64,000 bases of DNA from Kalaharituber pfeilii (Eukaryota; Ascomycota; Pezizomycetes; Pezizales; Pezizaceae): the NCBI GenBank assembly GCA_015179045.1, contig WHUZ01000152.1, positions 1 through 64,000 of the forward strand, written 5' to 3'. Both the position numbers and the translations under genes were made by a program. The notes under the pieces are model-generated. The model was given only the letters and a program-made list of their open reading frames with translations. It was not told the DNA's origin and ran no database searches. Below, piece by piece: positions 10,046-20,739 of this stretch (position 1 is its first letter; each line of letters starts with the position of its first letter).

Positions 10046-10116
10046 ATAACCCCGCTTGTAGCACTTGGCCATGGCAGGGTCCCTGGGCAAGCCCTCATAG
10101 CCCGGAGACAGGCTAA
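10012..10116 (-). mobile_element. Micro-insertion, tail family B
   Basis: On the minus strand this is a second tail type: TCTCCGGGCTATGAGGGCTT .. CCCTGCCATGG..AAGCGGGGTTATGTGAT then poly(A). The perfect 15-bp duplication ATCTGGGACTGGCAT lies at 9997-10011 and 10117-10131. Confidence 0.9.
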
Positions 10117-10131
10117 ATCTGGGACTGGCAT

Positions 10132-10675
10132 GGCATCTGGAGTGGCACTTGTAACTGATGCGAACACTAGTTGTGCTATAATTGAATCCTTAAATACTCA
10201 ATTGAGGCACAATTTATTGTATCATATTCAATTAATACCCAAAATGTACATAATTCATTTGCACTATAGATTTTATAATATAATCTTTGCCCAATTGTGA
10301 CACAACCGTCATAGCACAATTCATTGCAAAAATTGAGTGTTCTATTATTTTTTATACTATAAGGTGGACGAGAGGCGGCGGGAAGGACCGAAAACTGGAG
10401 CTAAGGCGCGCCTGGTTCATTTGGCATTCCCCTGTTCCGCGGCAGCAGCATTTCCGGTGCTCATTCAACAACCTTAGCCTCGGCAATGACCTTCAAGCTT
10501 GGCCACGGATATAGGATTTGTGTTCCGTCACAATATTTCACGAGGGCTGTCCATCCTATGCTTAGAATTGTTCGCAATAGCAAATACTATAGATTTACGA
10601 GATTTAAAATTCCAGATCTATAGTTGTGGTGTTGTGGATACATAATTTGTTACCCCTTGATTTGGTGTTGGTACT
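10132..10675. other. No recognisable gene
   Basis: AT-rich with only short frames; no family was recognised. Confidence 0.4.
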
Positions 10676-10688
10676 AATCTGCCTGCAC

Positions 10689-10747
10689 GCCCTGCCATGG
10701 CGAACAGCTGCAAGCGGGGTCACGTGAAAAAAAAAAAAAAAAAAAAA
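10689..10747 (+). mobile_element. Micro-insertion, tail family B
   Basis: A 59-bp insert (GCCCTGCCATGGCGAACAGC .. GCGGGGTCACGTG plus poly(A)) lies between AATCTGCCTGCAC (10676-10688) and AATCTGCCGGCAC (10748-10760), with one mismatch. Confidence 0.85.
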
Positions 10748-10884
10748 AATCTGCCGGCACCATATTGTGAGATATTAGGCGAAGCGGACCCGCTGATGGA
10801 ATTAATAGGATTAGGGTACTGTAGATGATTGGGCGATTTTAAGCGCCATACATGTTTATTTTCTTTTATTCCCTATATAACCAC

Positions 10885-10942
10885 TGTCGTCATAGTCCTT
10901 AGGGCAGCATACGAGGAATGATATTTTAAGAAAGAAAAAAAA
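10885..10942 (+). mobile_element. Degenerate family A tail
   Basis: GTCGTCATAGTCCTTAGGGC .. GCATACGAGGAATGATATTTTAAG matches the family A tail with several changes. Its 5' boundary and duplication are not clear. Confidence 0.55.
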
Positions 10943-11012
10943 CTTTCTTGTCACGAGGCTAGTTGGACGTGTAGCTGTAACATTGACGCTAAGACAGCCA
11001 TCCAAGGGGCTT

Positions 11013-11901
11013 TTTTTTTTTTTTTTTTCATCTCAGTACTCGCGTGCCGCCCTAGGGGCTATGGCGAGATTAATGTTAGATGCAGGTAAGCAGAGAAGTA
11101 AGAGTAGAGGTAAAAAGAAAAAATCTGGTCCCCCGTCCATCTAGTAAAATAGAAGTAGAAGAGAAGAAGAAGTACAATAAAAGTAGAAATGATCTGGTCC
11201 CATTTTAGCCGTCCAACTAGAGTCGTTCCGCCGATTCTAAAATGTCTACCAAAGGCTCTTTGTCCTTGCTCTTGGGTGGCCTGATCAGGTCTGCTCTCCC
11301 CCCCGGCCATTTCCTTTTCCATGTTCTGCAGCTAGTGAGCACATGAGTGGTGGATTCCACCTCTTCTCCGCACCACCGGCACTCCGGGCTTTCTGCTTTG
11401 CCGATTGTGTATCACCACCCTCTCAGTCCCTTGCCCCCCAGTATGCCCGCAAGTGTCGATACTCTCTGTCCTAGTCGTGTCAGCGGTCTGCAGCTGAGTT
11501 CCAGTCGGTTTCTCTCCGCGGCTCTCCAAGTTCTGGACAGTTGTCTTATCCCCGCCTCGGTGATCGTCTCGTTTTGGGAAAAAAGGTGGGTTCCCAGTTG
11601 GCTATCTTCTGGAGTTTAGAGATGGCTACCTTGGAATCGGTCACTATCAGTAGCTCTCCTTCCTGGTGTTCTAGAGCTTCGCCCACGGCTATGAGTTCCG
11701 CATCGTCAACCGTGCTCTGTGCGCCCATATATATGGAGGTCGGGCGGCCATTGGCGTATGTGCCTACGCCAGTGATGTTGTTCATACGGCTCCCGTCTGT
11801 GTAGAAGGCGTTCCAGCCCTCATCTTCTGCGTCTGCTATGGTCCTTTCCCATTCCTCCTTGCCGGTGTCTGCCGGGAGGGTGGGTAGTATTGCTAGTGGG
11901 A
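11013..11901 (-). mobile_element. 5'-truncated LINE fragment with RNase H, tail family A
   Basis: On the minus strand it contains the front of an RNase H domain (FYTDGSR, then AELIAVGEALE and IVTDSKVAISKLQ; about 11580-11850). After frameshifts come the C-terminal zinc region and a LDILESAE-like end near 11220, then 3'UTR, tail and poly(A). The perfect 13-bp duplication ATCCAAGGGGCTT is at 11000-11012 and 11902-11914. RNase H plus a C-terminal zinc motif places family A in a Tad-like fungal LINE group. It is a dead copy. Confidence 0.85.
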
Positions 11902-12769
11902 ATCCAAGGGGCTTGGCGTGATGCCGCTGAGCACCGCATACCTCATCATTGCAAATGAAGTTCCTTTCTGGGATGGCAGAAGTTGCTAGATATAGTATAT
12001 GAAATTGCTTCTGGATGAGCTGCTCTGCAAAAGCGCGTAGAAACTCTGCTGTAGAGTTTATATACAGTCACTGGTCAAAAGTCTTGGTGATGCCACTTTT
12101 CTTGGCACCTCAAAGTGCTTGCTTGCACAACTTCAAATGCTCATATCTCCACAATTCATAGCCCAACTTCAGAAGTTGTACCTGCAACATGTCTGCACTA
12201 TTGCATATCATATGCAGCAATCATGAGAATAGTAGTAGTAGTAGTATTTTTTACCTAAATTTTCTCTGCATAATAGTGTAGTTTTATATAAGGAGGATAT
12301 TCATGAAGCTAGTAAATTTTGCTGTGAAAATACATATTGAGTCCATCTTATTTCATGTTTTTAATATTATTATATTATATTACAGGTTCTATGTGGAGCT
12401 ATTTATTTCTCAGACATCAATATTTGACCATAAAATGACAATTCTGTATGGGAATTTGGTAATCTTAGCGTTCTTTGAAGTTTGCGATTTTATCTCGGCA
12501 GCCACATGACCCCAACATCTGTTCTATAACCGGAACCATGAATTTTCAAATAGTACCTATCATAGAGAAAATCCTACTTGTCTATCTAGTTGTGGTGCTA
12601 ATGATACATAACATTTCAAAAAGTCACAGTTTTTGTATGGAATACCTAGTCTTCAGTAACTTTTTGTAGATATTACCCTGCAATCATTGTGCTATAAGTA
12701 AACCCTGTGCTGTAGCATACACTATACTGCTTATACTATCACCACTTCAAGTTGTAGGTTAATTGGGTC

Positions 12770-13260
12770 TTTTTTTTTTTTTTATTTTTTTATTACATTA
12801 CTCGCATGCCGCCCTGAGGGCTATGGCGAGGGATTTATTTAAAAGGAAACAAATAACAACGACCACTAGATACATGTGTTGCCCGCGGTGCTCATACATG
12901 ATACGGGTATCCATACAAGGGAGCGTCCTTCACTTCCGTCGTCTGTCCGGCTCGTATGGGCTGATCCTCAACCATTTCCCGCCCAGTCTTACCCTTTCTA
13001 CGTCAGTCTTGTCTTCCCAGTACACCACGGCTGAACTGGTCTTCTTCCCCTCTTCCAGCAGCACGGTCTTCTTTCGGCCAGCGATTAATGATATTAAAAA
13101 AAACAAAAGAAACGGTCTTCTTTCTTAACCACCTTATCCCAACTGTCTTTCCCAGACCCGAGTTCCCAGTCTCCAACCATCGCCGGACTTTCCCCAGGTC
13201 TTTTCTGGGACGATTCCGTGTACTACGACGCCGTGCTTCGAGGTGGTGGCGTCGGGGCTC
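12770..13260 (-). mobile_element. 5'-truncated ORF1-type retroposon, tail family A
   Basis: On the minus strand it encodes the C-terminal conserved block of the ORF1-like protein (KTSSAVVYWED, then RVRLGGKW), followed by 3'UTR, tail and poly(A). The perfect 12-bp duplication GTTAATTGGGTC is at 12758-12769 and 13261-13272. It lies inside the mariner-like element and is itself cut by a 36-bp micro-insertion. Confidence 0.85.
13076..13111 (+). mobile_element. 36-bp micro-insertion of a family A tail
   Basis: GGCCAGCGATTAATGATATT plus an A-rich end lies between perfect 13-bp repeats ACGGTCTTCTTTC at 13063-13075 and 13112-13124. It is nested three deep: tail in retroposon in mariner-like element. 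Confidence 0.82.
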
Positions 13261-13368
13261 GTTAATTGGGTCACTTCTCGTGGAGATATCTCAATTTTTG
13301 TTCATATGGACAGTGTCGCAGCTTGGTGCTTAGATCACTTTTACCAAGACTTTTGACCAGTGACTGTA

Positions 13369-14560
13369 CAAAGGTAGCAAATGTTTCCTCCCTGTTCGTG
13401 GTGTGTCGATGGTAAATTAAACATTCGTCGTAATTTCCTTTCATTTATGAATCCTTTTTGTTCCCTGTGATCAGGGTCCTGCGAACATACGTGAACACGA
13501 ACAACGAGAGCAGATCTACGGTGTCAAGGATTCCCATGTCCTATTTTTTTTTTTTTTTAATATCATTAATCGCATGCCGCCCTGTGGGCTATGGCGATTC
13601 CCATGTCCTAGTCACCCACTATAATACGAGCTTGACTTGAACATGGCAGACGCAAATGGATGCCTCGTTTCCTTCAGTCTATGGCTGTAGATAGCAGAGA
13701 GTGCCTACCTCACTGAACCCGCATCCACCTCTCTACTGCTGTTGTTAATGCGTACGTCCAGTTCATAGAAAGACATATTGATTACGCTCGAGCATTGCGC
13801 CACCGCCGCTGACGGATACATGTGCCATCTACTTGCTATCGATAGCACTGCCGCTGTCTATATTATGATCAATCACGAGGTTGCCATAGATGCGCCTAGC
13901 TGCATGCATGCGAGACCTCAGCGTTTAGCCGATACAAACCAGCTGTCTTGTCTGTGCCTACAACGTGCCTAATGACAACTGCTAACGAACTGCCAAGTGT
14001 GGGTTCCACACGGCATTATCAAGGCCAACCCAATTATAGGCATCCAGGCTGTGTAGGTAATTAGCCATTCGGACTGACGAAGTACCCCGTTGGAAAGCCT
14101 GGCTCGGGTTGGGTGTAACCATCGGTTCTGCGCCCGGATTTTCTGCAATCATCGAAACACTATTCCTCACTATTCCCCATGGCGACATTTCATCCAGAGG
14201 GCGTCGTTTTATTACTCTTGTTCAGTAATAATCGCGGGAAAAGGAAACCTATTATGCAAGGAGAACAGGAAGGCGAGAAATAAAGAAAAAAAGTAAAAAT
14301 AATAGTCCTATTCCCTGAATCCTAGCTAGAAGCTTCCAAGATGTATAACCCCAACCGCCTAGACTCCCGCTTAAGCCAGCAAGGCTCAGATACAAGAGCA
14401 AGACAACTATGACCTTATGAATGTGCTGACGAAATAAAATGGGAGACAGGACCAATGAATCGAAATGAACAGAGTACATCCCCCGAACTCATTCACTCTG
14501 CAGCAACCAATTCCATTCCTTATCAAGAGGTTGCCGACGAATAAGTAAGACTGTACCCCC
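13369..14560. other. No recognisable gene; contains one micro-insertion
   Basis: Apart from 13545-13595, no element or credible gene was recognised. Short open frames on both strands have no family signature. Confidence 0.4.
13545..13595 (-). mobile_element. 51-bp micro-insertion of a family A tail
   Basis: Minus-strand CGCCATAGCCCACAGGGCGG .. CATGCGATTAATGATATT plus poly(A), between perfect 15-bp repeats GATTCCCATGTCCTA at 13530-13544 and 13596-13610. Confidence 0.9.
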
Positions 14561-15100
14561 ACAACCTCTTTATGTGCATTCTCTCCAAAGTAATTCAATC
14601 TCATGGTAGTGAGAGACAACGAAACCGTTGTGAGGTAACAAGAAGAAGAGGTTGACGACATAGAGCTCATTTGTGATGGCTATAGGGGTTGTCATACATG
14701 GGGACCACATCGGGTTACTGTGGTAAAAGTCGAATGATGTACTGTCAAATGTAGGTCCCAACCAGACCCTTGAGGCGCCGCTCTGACCTGGGGACCCAGG
14801 GAAGCTGTACGAGCTCATCTGCAAGGCCATCACCTCTGCCTCGAGGAAATTGTAGATGTAGGGGTACGTGGTTCTGTTCACTGCATAAGACTATCCAGGT
14901 GTATATTGGAATACGATGTCAATTTTGCATGTCGCTCTATCCCGACTACCAGTAAATACACTATAATCACCCTGGTGGATTTCGATGAATTTAAATCCAC
15001 AGAGATGGTGCCAGGAGGGCATCCTGAGCCTTGGTAGTCGAAGGAATTGATTTGAAAGGTTGGTGGAAAGGCATGGGCGCGATAAATGTAGATGCAGAAG

Positions 15101-16384
15101 GAGGACAACAACCACCACAGGACGAGCGTTTGGAAGCGACTTCGCAACCACAACGTCCCCTCCGCTGAAACCTACATAGATCGATAGCGCTCGGCGAGCT
15201 GAGTCTATTAATCTAAGTTTTAACCTCCAACACCCGACCGTGCGATTTTCCCCCGAGGGGTGAAATTCTCGAGCACCCATCAGCCCACAACCACCGTTGC
15301 CAGCACATCAACCCCACCCCTGCCGCGCCAAGACAATGGAGGCGAAGAAGAAGCTCATGGGCGATGTTGGGAGGTTTGTGGGATGGGAGAAGGGAGCTTT
15401 CTTCTTAGCGGTCCGAGGGCCGGTGGGCGTTGAGCCACGGGAACGGGGCATCCGCTGAGAGGATGCCCCGATGGAACGGAGAGACTTGGGAGGTGCCACC
15501 ACCACCGCCACCACTGCCACATCTGGGGTTCAGCCCCATCACGTGGGTAGAGACGGCTCCGGCGCCACCACCGCCACCCGCCGAAGAGAAGGGGAAGCGG
15601 GCAGCGTCACCGCCGATCTCGACCCGGACGAGGAAGAGAAAGGCTCCCCGCCTCGGCGAGGCACCACAGATGGCAGCACCACCCCCACCACCACCGCCAC
15701 CACCGCCACCACCGCCATCACCGCCATCACCGCCAACACCAGGGCCATCGCAGGAGGCTACGCCTTCACCACCGAAGCCCACGTCACCACCACCACCCAA
15801 ACCCAACACAAAGAGAGAGTCTCTTCCTAGCCAGGAGGAGGCTTTCCAGCGACATAAGCGGAAGGGAAAGGGTCCCACCGTCAAACCTCCACCAGTCAAA
15901 ACCGACGCCTCCACTAACAAAGGGAAGCACGGCGTCGTCATACACGGGATTCCCCTGCGAAGGGACTTGGGGAAGATCAGACATTGGCTGGAAACAGCGA
16001 ACAGGGAGTTGGGGAAAATAGAAGGGATTCGCTGGCTGAGGAGGAAGACATTGCTCGAGGAGGAGGGGAAGAAGACGAGCTCGGTGGTTGTTTACGTCGG
16101 CAAGGAGACGGAGGTCGAGAAGGTGAGGCTAGGTGGGCGCTGGTTCAGATCCGTCCGGTATGAGCCGGAGAGGGGGAGGAAGTAGGAAGTACCGGACGCC
16201 ACCCGCATCACGGAGGAGACTGCGGGCAATAATACATGTATTTAGGTTGGGGTTAGGATTGGTGCTTTTAGGCGGGAAGGTTTCTGTCGTTGTTTTTAAC
16301 CTTCTTTTTATTTACTTAGCATAACATCGCCATAGCCCTTAGGGCGGCCTGCGATAAATGATATTAAAAAAAAAAAAAAAAAAA
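15101..16384 (+). mobile_element. Full-length ORF1-only retroposon (HAL1-like), tail family A
   Basis: A 1284-bp insert lies between perfect 13-bp repeats GTAGATGCAGAAG at 15088-15100 and 16385-16397. Its 5'UTR (ACAACAACCACC..GGACGAGCGTTTGGAAGCGAC and CCGCTGAAACCTACATAGAT) matches the 37491 element, so both are close to full length. It holds one open frame, then 3'UTR, tail CGCCATAGCCCTTAGGGCGG and poly(A). No reverse transcriptase is present or could fit. Insertion destroyed the DUF4360-like gene on the other strand. Confidence 0.85.
15430..16185 (+). CDS. Proline-rich ORF1-like retroposon protein
   Basis: This is a frame of about 250 codons. The N-terminal part is Pro-rich with the family motif LGFSPITWVET (about residues 36-46). 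The C-terminal ~90 residues are the conserved block: VVIHGIPLRRDLGKI, then GIRWLRRKTLLEEEGKKTSS, then VRLGGRWFRSVRYEPERG. The block resembles the RRM-like part of LINE ORF1/gag proteins, but CCHC knuckles are absent. The frame begins at a TTG; an ATG at 15336 is in another frame and soon stops, so this copy has probably lost its true start by a frameshift. Function is inferred: RNA binding for the retroposon particle. Confidence 0.6.
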   Translation: MSHGNGASAERMPRWNGETWEVPPPPPPLPHLGFSPITWVETAPAPPPPPAEEKGKRAASPPISTRTRKRKAPRLGEAPQMAAPPPPPPPPPPPPPSPPSPPTPGPSQEATPSPPKPTSPPPPKPNTKRESLPSQEEAFQRHKRKGKGPTVKPPPVKTDASTNKGKHGVVIHGIPLRRDLGKIRHWLETANRELGKIEGIRWLRRKTLLEEEGKKTSSVVVYVGKETEVEKVRLGGRWFRSVRYEPERGRK

Positions 16385-16609
16385 GTAGATGCAGAAGAAA
16401 AGGACAGCAAGGCTTCTAAAGATGGACTGCATGGTGGCAGCAAGAATATGGCGGAGCGACAAGGGATAGGAAAGAGTATTGTTTACTGTAAAACTAGGGG
16501 TGGGTCTTGGTGAGGGTGATTGCAGGCTTGAGCGAAGTATATGTCGGATGATTAAGGAGAGGGGAATGGGGAGGAACGATGATTCCACTTATTTATGGAC
16601 TGTCACAGT

Positions 16610-17198
16610 ATGCATACGCCATCAAGCGGGCGCTTACTGACACGGAGGCAAAGAAGATTGCCTCAGCCGCTACACCGTCATCAAGCCTCCCCACCCCCGA
16701 TGACACTACCCCAACCCCCACCCCCCGGAAACGTGCCCCCCCGAAATCCAGGACACCCACACCCAGCCCCCCCAAGACCTCCAGCCCCAACCCCGCCACC
16801 AGGAAAATTGGCATAGTCGTTCACGGAATCGCCCTGAGAAAGGACTTGGGGAAAGTACGCAGATGGCTGGAGGAGGCAAACAAGGACATCGGCAAGACCA
16901 CTGGGATCAGATGGCTGAGGCTCAAGACGCTGTTGTTGGAGGAAGGGAAGAAGACGAGCTCAGCCGTGGTATACCTGGAAAAAGAGGTCCAAATTGAGAG
17001 AGTGCGTTTGGGAGGGAAGTGGTTGAAGGCATGCCGGTACGAGTCGGAGAGAAGATAGACACGCTGGCCCCTGCACTCCACCCGCACCATGCACGAGTTC
17101 CGCGGGTATCACATGTATTTAGTCACTGTTACTTCTTTTCTTTTCTGTTCTTTAATAAAGACCTCGCCATAGCCCATAGGGCGGCAAGCGAGTAATGA

Positions 17199-17230
<32 letters not shown>
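16610..17230 (+). mobile_element. 5'-truncated ORF1-only retroposon, tail family A
   Basis: The insert lies between perfect 12-bp repeats GACTGTCACAGT at 16598-16609 and 17231-17242. It encodes the Pro/Thr/Ser-rich stretch and the full conserved block to a TAG at 17056-17058 (IVVHGIALRKDLGKV; GIRWLRLKTLLLEEGKKTSS; VRLGGKWLKACRYESER). An apparent start upstream at 16579 lies outside the insert. It sits just upstream of the DUF4360-like pseudogene start. Confidence 0.85.
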
Positions 17231-17232
<2 letters not shown>

Positions 17233-17242
17233 CTGTCACAGT

Positions 17243-18227
17243 GCGTACACCAAAGTGACCAGCGAGTAACCCGTTGCTCTGGAGTCCCAACAGAGTGATG
17301 TAAGTGACCAGTGTGTATGAGTCTGCTTGCCACTACTTTTCTCATGAATACATCGGTTTCCACACCTATTGGGCCCACATCATGCCGTACTACTCACTGC
17401 TTTCTGTTGCGTGTCGCTTGCAAACTGGAACTTCTCTAGTATACATGACATGTTCTAGATTTAGGTGACCGCCTCCCATTTGTGAAGCAGAAATATGCGC
17501 CGTGCTGCTAATTAGAAACTGTCATGGAGGTAGTTGTGGCACAAGGGTCACCAACGTGCAGAACCAACGCCTGCCCGGAGAGGCCCCGAAGTAACGCTAC
17601 ACAAATCTTCGACCAATGTCTGTTAATCGATTCGCAAGTCTCATGCACTAAGAGAAAGTCTTGTTGGCAATCCTCCAGCCACTGAGTCAACTGGGTCTGC
17701 TATTTCAAATTTGGAGTCGCAACTGTCTTTTTTTGTATTTTTTAATATATATCACGTGACCCCGCATGCAGCTATTCGCCATGGCAGGGCGAGTCGCAAC
17801 TGTCGACTAGTGATCGAAAGTCTGAATTTCAGCTTTCTGCATGATTGTTGAGGTTTGAGTTCCACAACCTGATTTTGTAGCAATGGAGAACATGATTTTC
17901 GTCGATGTAGAATTGCCAAAATAAAATAGGGGTTCTAATTGGCTTCCAAAGGCATGGAATTAAGGTTGCACACAAATTCTTCGGGCATCAAGCTCGCCTA
18001 CATTATTCTTCCTGCCCATAGTCTTTCATTTCCTGAAAGACCAAATGCGCTTCCTTCTCCGCTAGCAGGCTGAACATGGCTTCAATCAGAAGCTGGCAAG
18101 TGCGCCTTGCTACATCCAAACCTATGGAGATATATACACGTAATATGTTTAGCTAAATGACTAGGTGCCTGCGGATTGGGAACGAGGGACGTGGGGAAAT
18201 GGGCGGCTGTACTCTAGCTCTCTTTTG
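17243..18227. other. No recognisable gene; one micro-insertion
   Basis: Only short frames without family signatures were seen. It contains the family B insert at 17728-17790. Confidence 0.4.
17728..17790 (-). mobile_element. 63-bp micro-insertion, tail family B
   Basis: Minus-strand GCCCTGCCATGGCGAATAGC .. GCGGGGTCACGTGATATAT and an A-rich end, between perfect 14-bp repeats GAGTCGCAACTGTC at 17714-17727 and 17791-17804. Confidence 0.9.
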
Positions 18228-18239
18228 TTTCTTTCTTTC

Positions 18240-18434
18240 TTCATCTAAATACCATTACTCGTATACCGCCCTATGGGCTACGAGGTAAAAGAAATAAGAT
18301 AGCAGAAAACCAAACGACATAACTAGACGACGGCAAACTCCTCTGGCCACCCATCTCATCAACTCTATCAGCGGGTCCGGTCCATCCTCCTGAGATGTCC
18401 TGCCATGGTGAACAGCTGCCAGCGGGGCTATGTG

Positions 18435-18469
<35 letters not shown>

Positions 18470-18549
18470 CCCCCTGAAATGATGGAGGTCCTTTTGTTGC
18501 CCCTAGGCCCCCTGGCCATCTCTTCTTCCAGACCTCGCATCCAAACCAA
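18240..18549 (-). mobile_element. Truncated LINE fragment, tail family A, split by a family B insert
   Basis: Minus-strand tail (CTCGTAGCCCATAGGGCGGT .. ATACGAGTAATGGTAT) with a degenerate poly(A). Upstream is the ORF2 C-terminal region (LEEEMARGPRGNKRTS, then after the insert DPLIELMRW) corresponding to the segment after the zinc motif in other copies. Boundaries are approximate. Confidence 0.65.
18398..18468 (+). mobile_element. Micro-insertion, tail family B, inside a family A LINE
   Basis: TCCTGCCATGGTGAACAGCT .. AGCGGGGCTATGTGAT plus ~30 A. The flanks TCCTCCTGAGATG (18385-18397) and TCCCCCTGAAATG (18469-18481) match in 11 of 13 positions. It shows that family B was active after family A in this locus. 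Confidence 0.75.
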
Positions 18550-18559
18550 ATGTCATAGA

Positions 18560-19321
18560 CTTATCAACAAGTCTTGCCATGTTCAGCAGAAAACACGATT
18601 GGGAGGTGACCAAGTAATTATTACTTTCCTCTAGATAGAGTGGGCTGTGATTGGGACAGTTAAAGTTGTTCACACAGAATCTCCATTTTTGAAACAAATC
18701 TTTAATCTCAATTTTATTCATGTAGCATATATACTGTATTGTCAACGATTAAGCATTGCATTCTGTTACATATGCTCACCATTTCACTGCCTGTTTACGA
18801 AGAGCATTAACAAAGAACAAAGAAATCTGCTTGTAGTAACCGTTCTATTTGAAAGACGCAGTTTCTATATGCTAATGCTAAGCTAGTCCATGATGATCGA
18901 TAGTCTAACTGCATTCTATGGGATACCTTATTTGCATTCTATGGCTACCAATTAAGCAGGCCATCTTTCCCTGCCATACCGGGGTGCGAAAGTGTGGGGA
19001 AGAGGGGAGGGGGGAGAGGGGGGGATATATAGTGGGGCCTCCTTGAAGCAGAAACCGGAAGGTCCGTCCGGAGGTTTCTGGAATCAGGTGGTAGAAGTAG
19101 ATAGAAATTATTACTGTAAGCTGCTAGCATGTCTGTTGCACGAGATATAGCCAAATGTAGTATCCCCGGCAGGCGTGCCAAGAAACGTCATATCCCGGTC
19201 GACGATCGTATCCCTAAAACAGTAACCACCAGTGCTTGATTTACACACCTGCAAGGAGGAAATCTGCACATTCTGACAATACTACCAAACTACTCACTAT
19301 TGCATTGATGTTACTCGCTGC
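18560..19321. other. No gene; contains a family B-related repeat at about 19003-19115
   Basis: The stretch GAAGCAGAAACCGGAAGGTC .. CCGGAGGTTTCTGGAATCAG matches the reverse complement of the body of the 40362-40591 family B element. Otherwise nothing was recognised. Confidence 0.45.
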
Positions 19322-19335
19322 TACTACATTTGGCA

Positions 19336-19391
19336 TCGCCATAGCGCTTCGGGCGGCATGCGATCAATGATATAAAAAGAAAAAAAAAAAA
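19336..19391 (+). mobile_element. 56-bp micro-insertion of a family A tail
   Basis: TCGCCATAGCGCTTCGGGCG .. GCATGCGATCAATGATAT plus an A-rich end, between perfect 14-bp repeats TACTACATTTGGCA at 19322-19335 and 19392-19405. Confidence 0.9.
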
Positions 19392-19434
19392 TACTACATT
19401 TGGCAGCTCCGCTTGAGCTTAAGTCTACGGTACC

Positions 19435-19490
19435 GCCCTGCCATGGCGAACAGCTTGCGGGGTTTACGTGAAAGAAAAAAAATAAAAAAA
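19435..19490 (+). mobile_element. 56-bp micro-insertion, tail family B
   Basis: GCCCTGCCATGGCGAACAGC .. GCGGGGTTTACGTG plus an A-rich end, between perfect 14-bp repeats AAGTCTACGGTACC at 19421-19434 and 19491-19504. It lies only 16 bp beyond the previous micro-insertion's duplication. Confidence 0.9.
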
Positions 19491-19710
19491 AAGTCTACGG
19501 TACCCGAGCTTGACAGGGTATGCGTGCCAAGACTGGTTGCGGCGCACCCGACACGACGCACGTCGCAACAGCTGCCAAACATGATTGTTCTCGTGCCCAG
19601 ACTCTCTTGGCACGCTTAAATAATTCGCGAAAGGAAGAGAGTCTGGTACGAAACATCTCCGAGGTCTAGCTTACTTTTGCTCCGGTCCCGGAGCTGATTA
19701 GCGCAGGACA

Positions 19711-19741
19711 CTAAAATAGCGCTGCATGGCGCTATTTTAGT
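19711..19741. repeat. Short palindrome
   Basis: CACTAAAATAGCGC and GCGCTATTTTAGTG are separated by 6 bp (TGCATG). The strong hairpin lies at the left edge of the 20-23 kb satellite region; its role is unknown. Confidence 0.6.
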
Positions 19742-20186
19742 GCAATGCTATGCAAATGATAGTCAGAATATTGAGAGATCTACTGTATCTAGACAGTATT
19801 TCTAGAAATACTTTCATATTTGCTAACATGTTTGCAACTTTAGCTAGATTTCTCAGTATAGTTTATATATTGTACCTTAATAGTACAGCCATTTTCATCT
19901 CCGATACCTATTGCTCTTCTCCGGAGCTTCATTTACCTGCTTTCTGCATTTGAAGTAGCCTTTATAGTATATATATAAGTTTCTGTTCCAAAAGAGCACA
20001 TGTCCGGAGATGAATTATGTGAGTTGTTACTTATTAGAGTAGGTCTAAAAGATTCCTAATTCCATCTCCGGTAATCTTAGTCCTTCTTATGGCTTACTCG
20101 GAGCAGTTGTTATGAGTTCACCGTAACTGTAGGGTGGACGGAGTAGCCTTTATATAATATAAGTTTCTGCTCCGAAAGAGCACAAC

Positions 20187-20409
20187 TGTAATGGATGGTG
20201 GTAAATGCAGAGAGTTACCGTCCGCCAGGCGAAAAAGACACTTGACCAGCGATACTCGCTAGTCCTCTGCGTAGCTCATATAGCATTCATTTTGCAACTG
20301 CGACGCCGGCGCCCGGCTGTCGCATATCGCCTATGTCGCATATGCATATACTGTATGTGTGCGCGCATCTACTGACCGCCTGCCCTACGGTTGCAGTGAA
20401 TCCGTAATA
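20187..20409 (+). mobile_element. Small repeat 'S', copy inside the satellite
   Basis: The insert from TGTAATGGATGG to CCGTAATA lies between ACAAC at 20182-20186 and 20410-20414. The uninterrupted satellite reads GCACAACATGTCC. The body matches 5162-5357. Confidence 0.65.
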
Positions 20410-20739
20410 ACAACATGTCCGAAGATGAATATGTGAGTTGGTACTTATTAGAGTAGATACTGTAGATCTAAAAGATTCCTAGTTCCATCTCCGGTAACCT
20501 TAGTCCTTCTTGTGGCTTACTCGGAGCAGTTGTTAATAATCAGTGTTCCCAACGGGCCGGCCAGGCCAGGCCAAGGGTACGGCCTGGGCCGGCCTGGACC
20601 GTGAAAATCTAGGCCTGGGCCTGGCCTGATCTTTCAGGCCGGCCATGAGGTCGGCCTGGGCCGGTCCAGGCCGTCCAGGCGGGCCCAGGCCTGTCTAGGC
20701 CGGTCCAGGCCATTCAGGCCAGTCCAGAACAAAGAGTGA

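Larger units (their letters stand above)
12065..13366 (+). mobile_element. Mariner-like non-autonomous element, copy at 12 kb
   Basis: Ends CAGTCACTGGTCAAAAGTCT and ACTTTTGACCAGTGACTG lie between TA at 12063-12064 and 13367-13368. Without the 12770-13260 retroposon it is about 0.8 kb. It is homologous to 5011-7858 in opposite orientation, so the two copies allow the ages of nested insertions to be read. There is no transposase. Confidence 0.82.
14570..16432 (-). pseudogene. DUF4360-like secreted protein, broken by a retroposon
   Basis: The start codon is at 16432 and a signal peptide (MQSIFRSLAVLFFCIY) runs to the duplication at 16385-16397. The coding sequence resumes at the other copy (15088-15100) as IYRAHAFPPTFQ, then the family core FDYQGSGCPPGTISVDLNSS. 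After a frameshift near 14985 it continues as DYSVFTGS and CKIDIVFQYTPG. A TAG replaces the next codon at about 14893. It then runs on as TTYPYIYNFLEAEV and ends with a WSPC-like C-terminus. GSGCP, CKI-x-FQY-x-PG and a late WSPC are typical of DUF4360 small secreted fungal proteins. The gene is dead: retroposon insertion, frameshift and nonsense codon. The family assignment is from motif recall. Confidence 0.6.

Noticed and set aside
12763..13333. Plus-strand frames of 81-121 codons
   Set aside because: Antisense of a minus-strand ORF1-type retroposon fragment.
15405..15941. Glycine-rich minus-strand frame
   Set aside because: Antisense shadow of the proline-rich ORF1-like protein.
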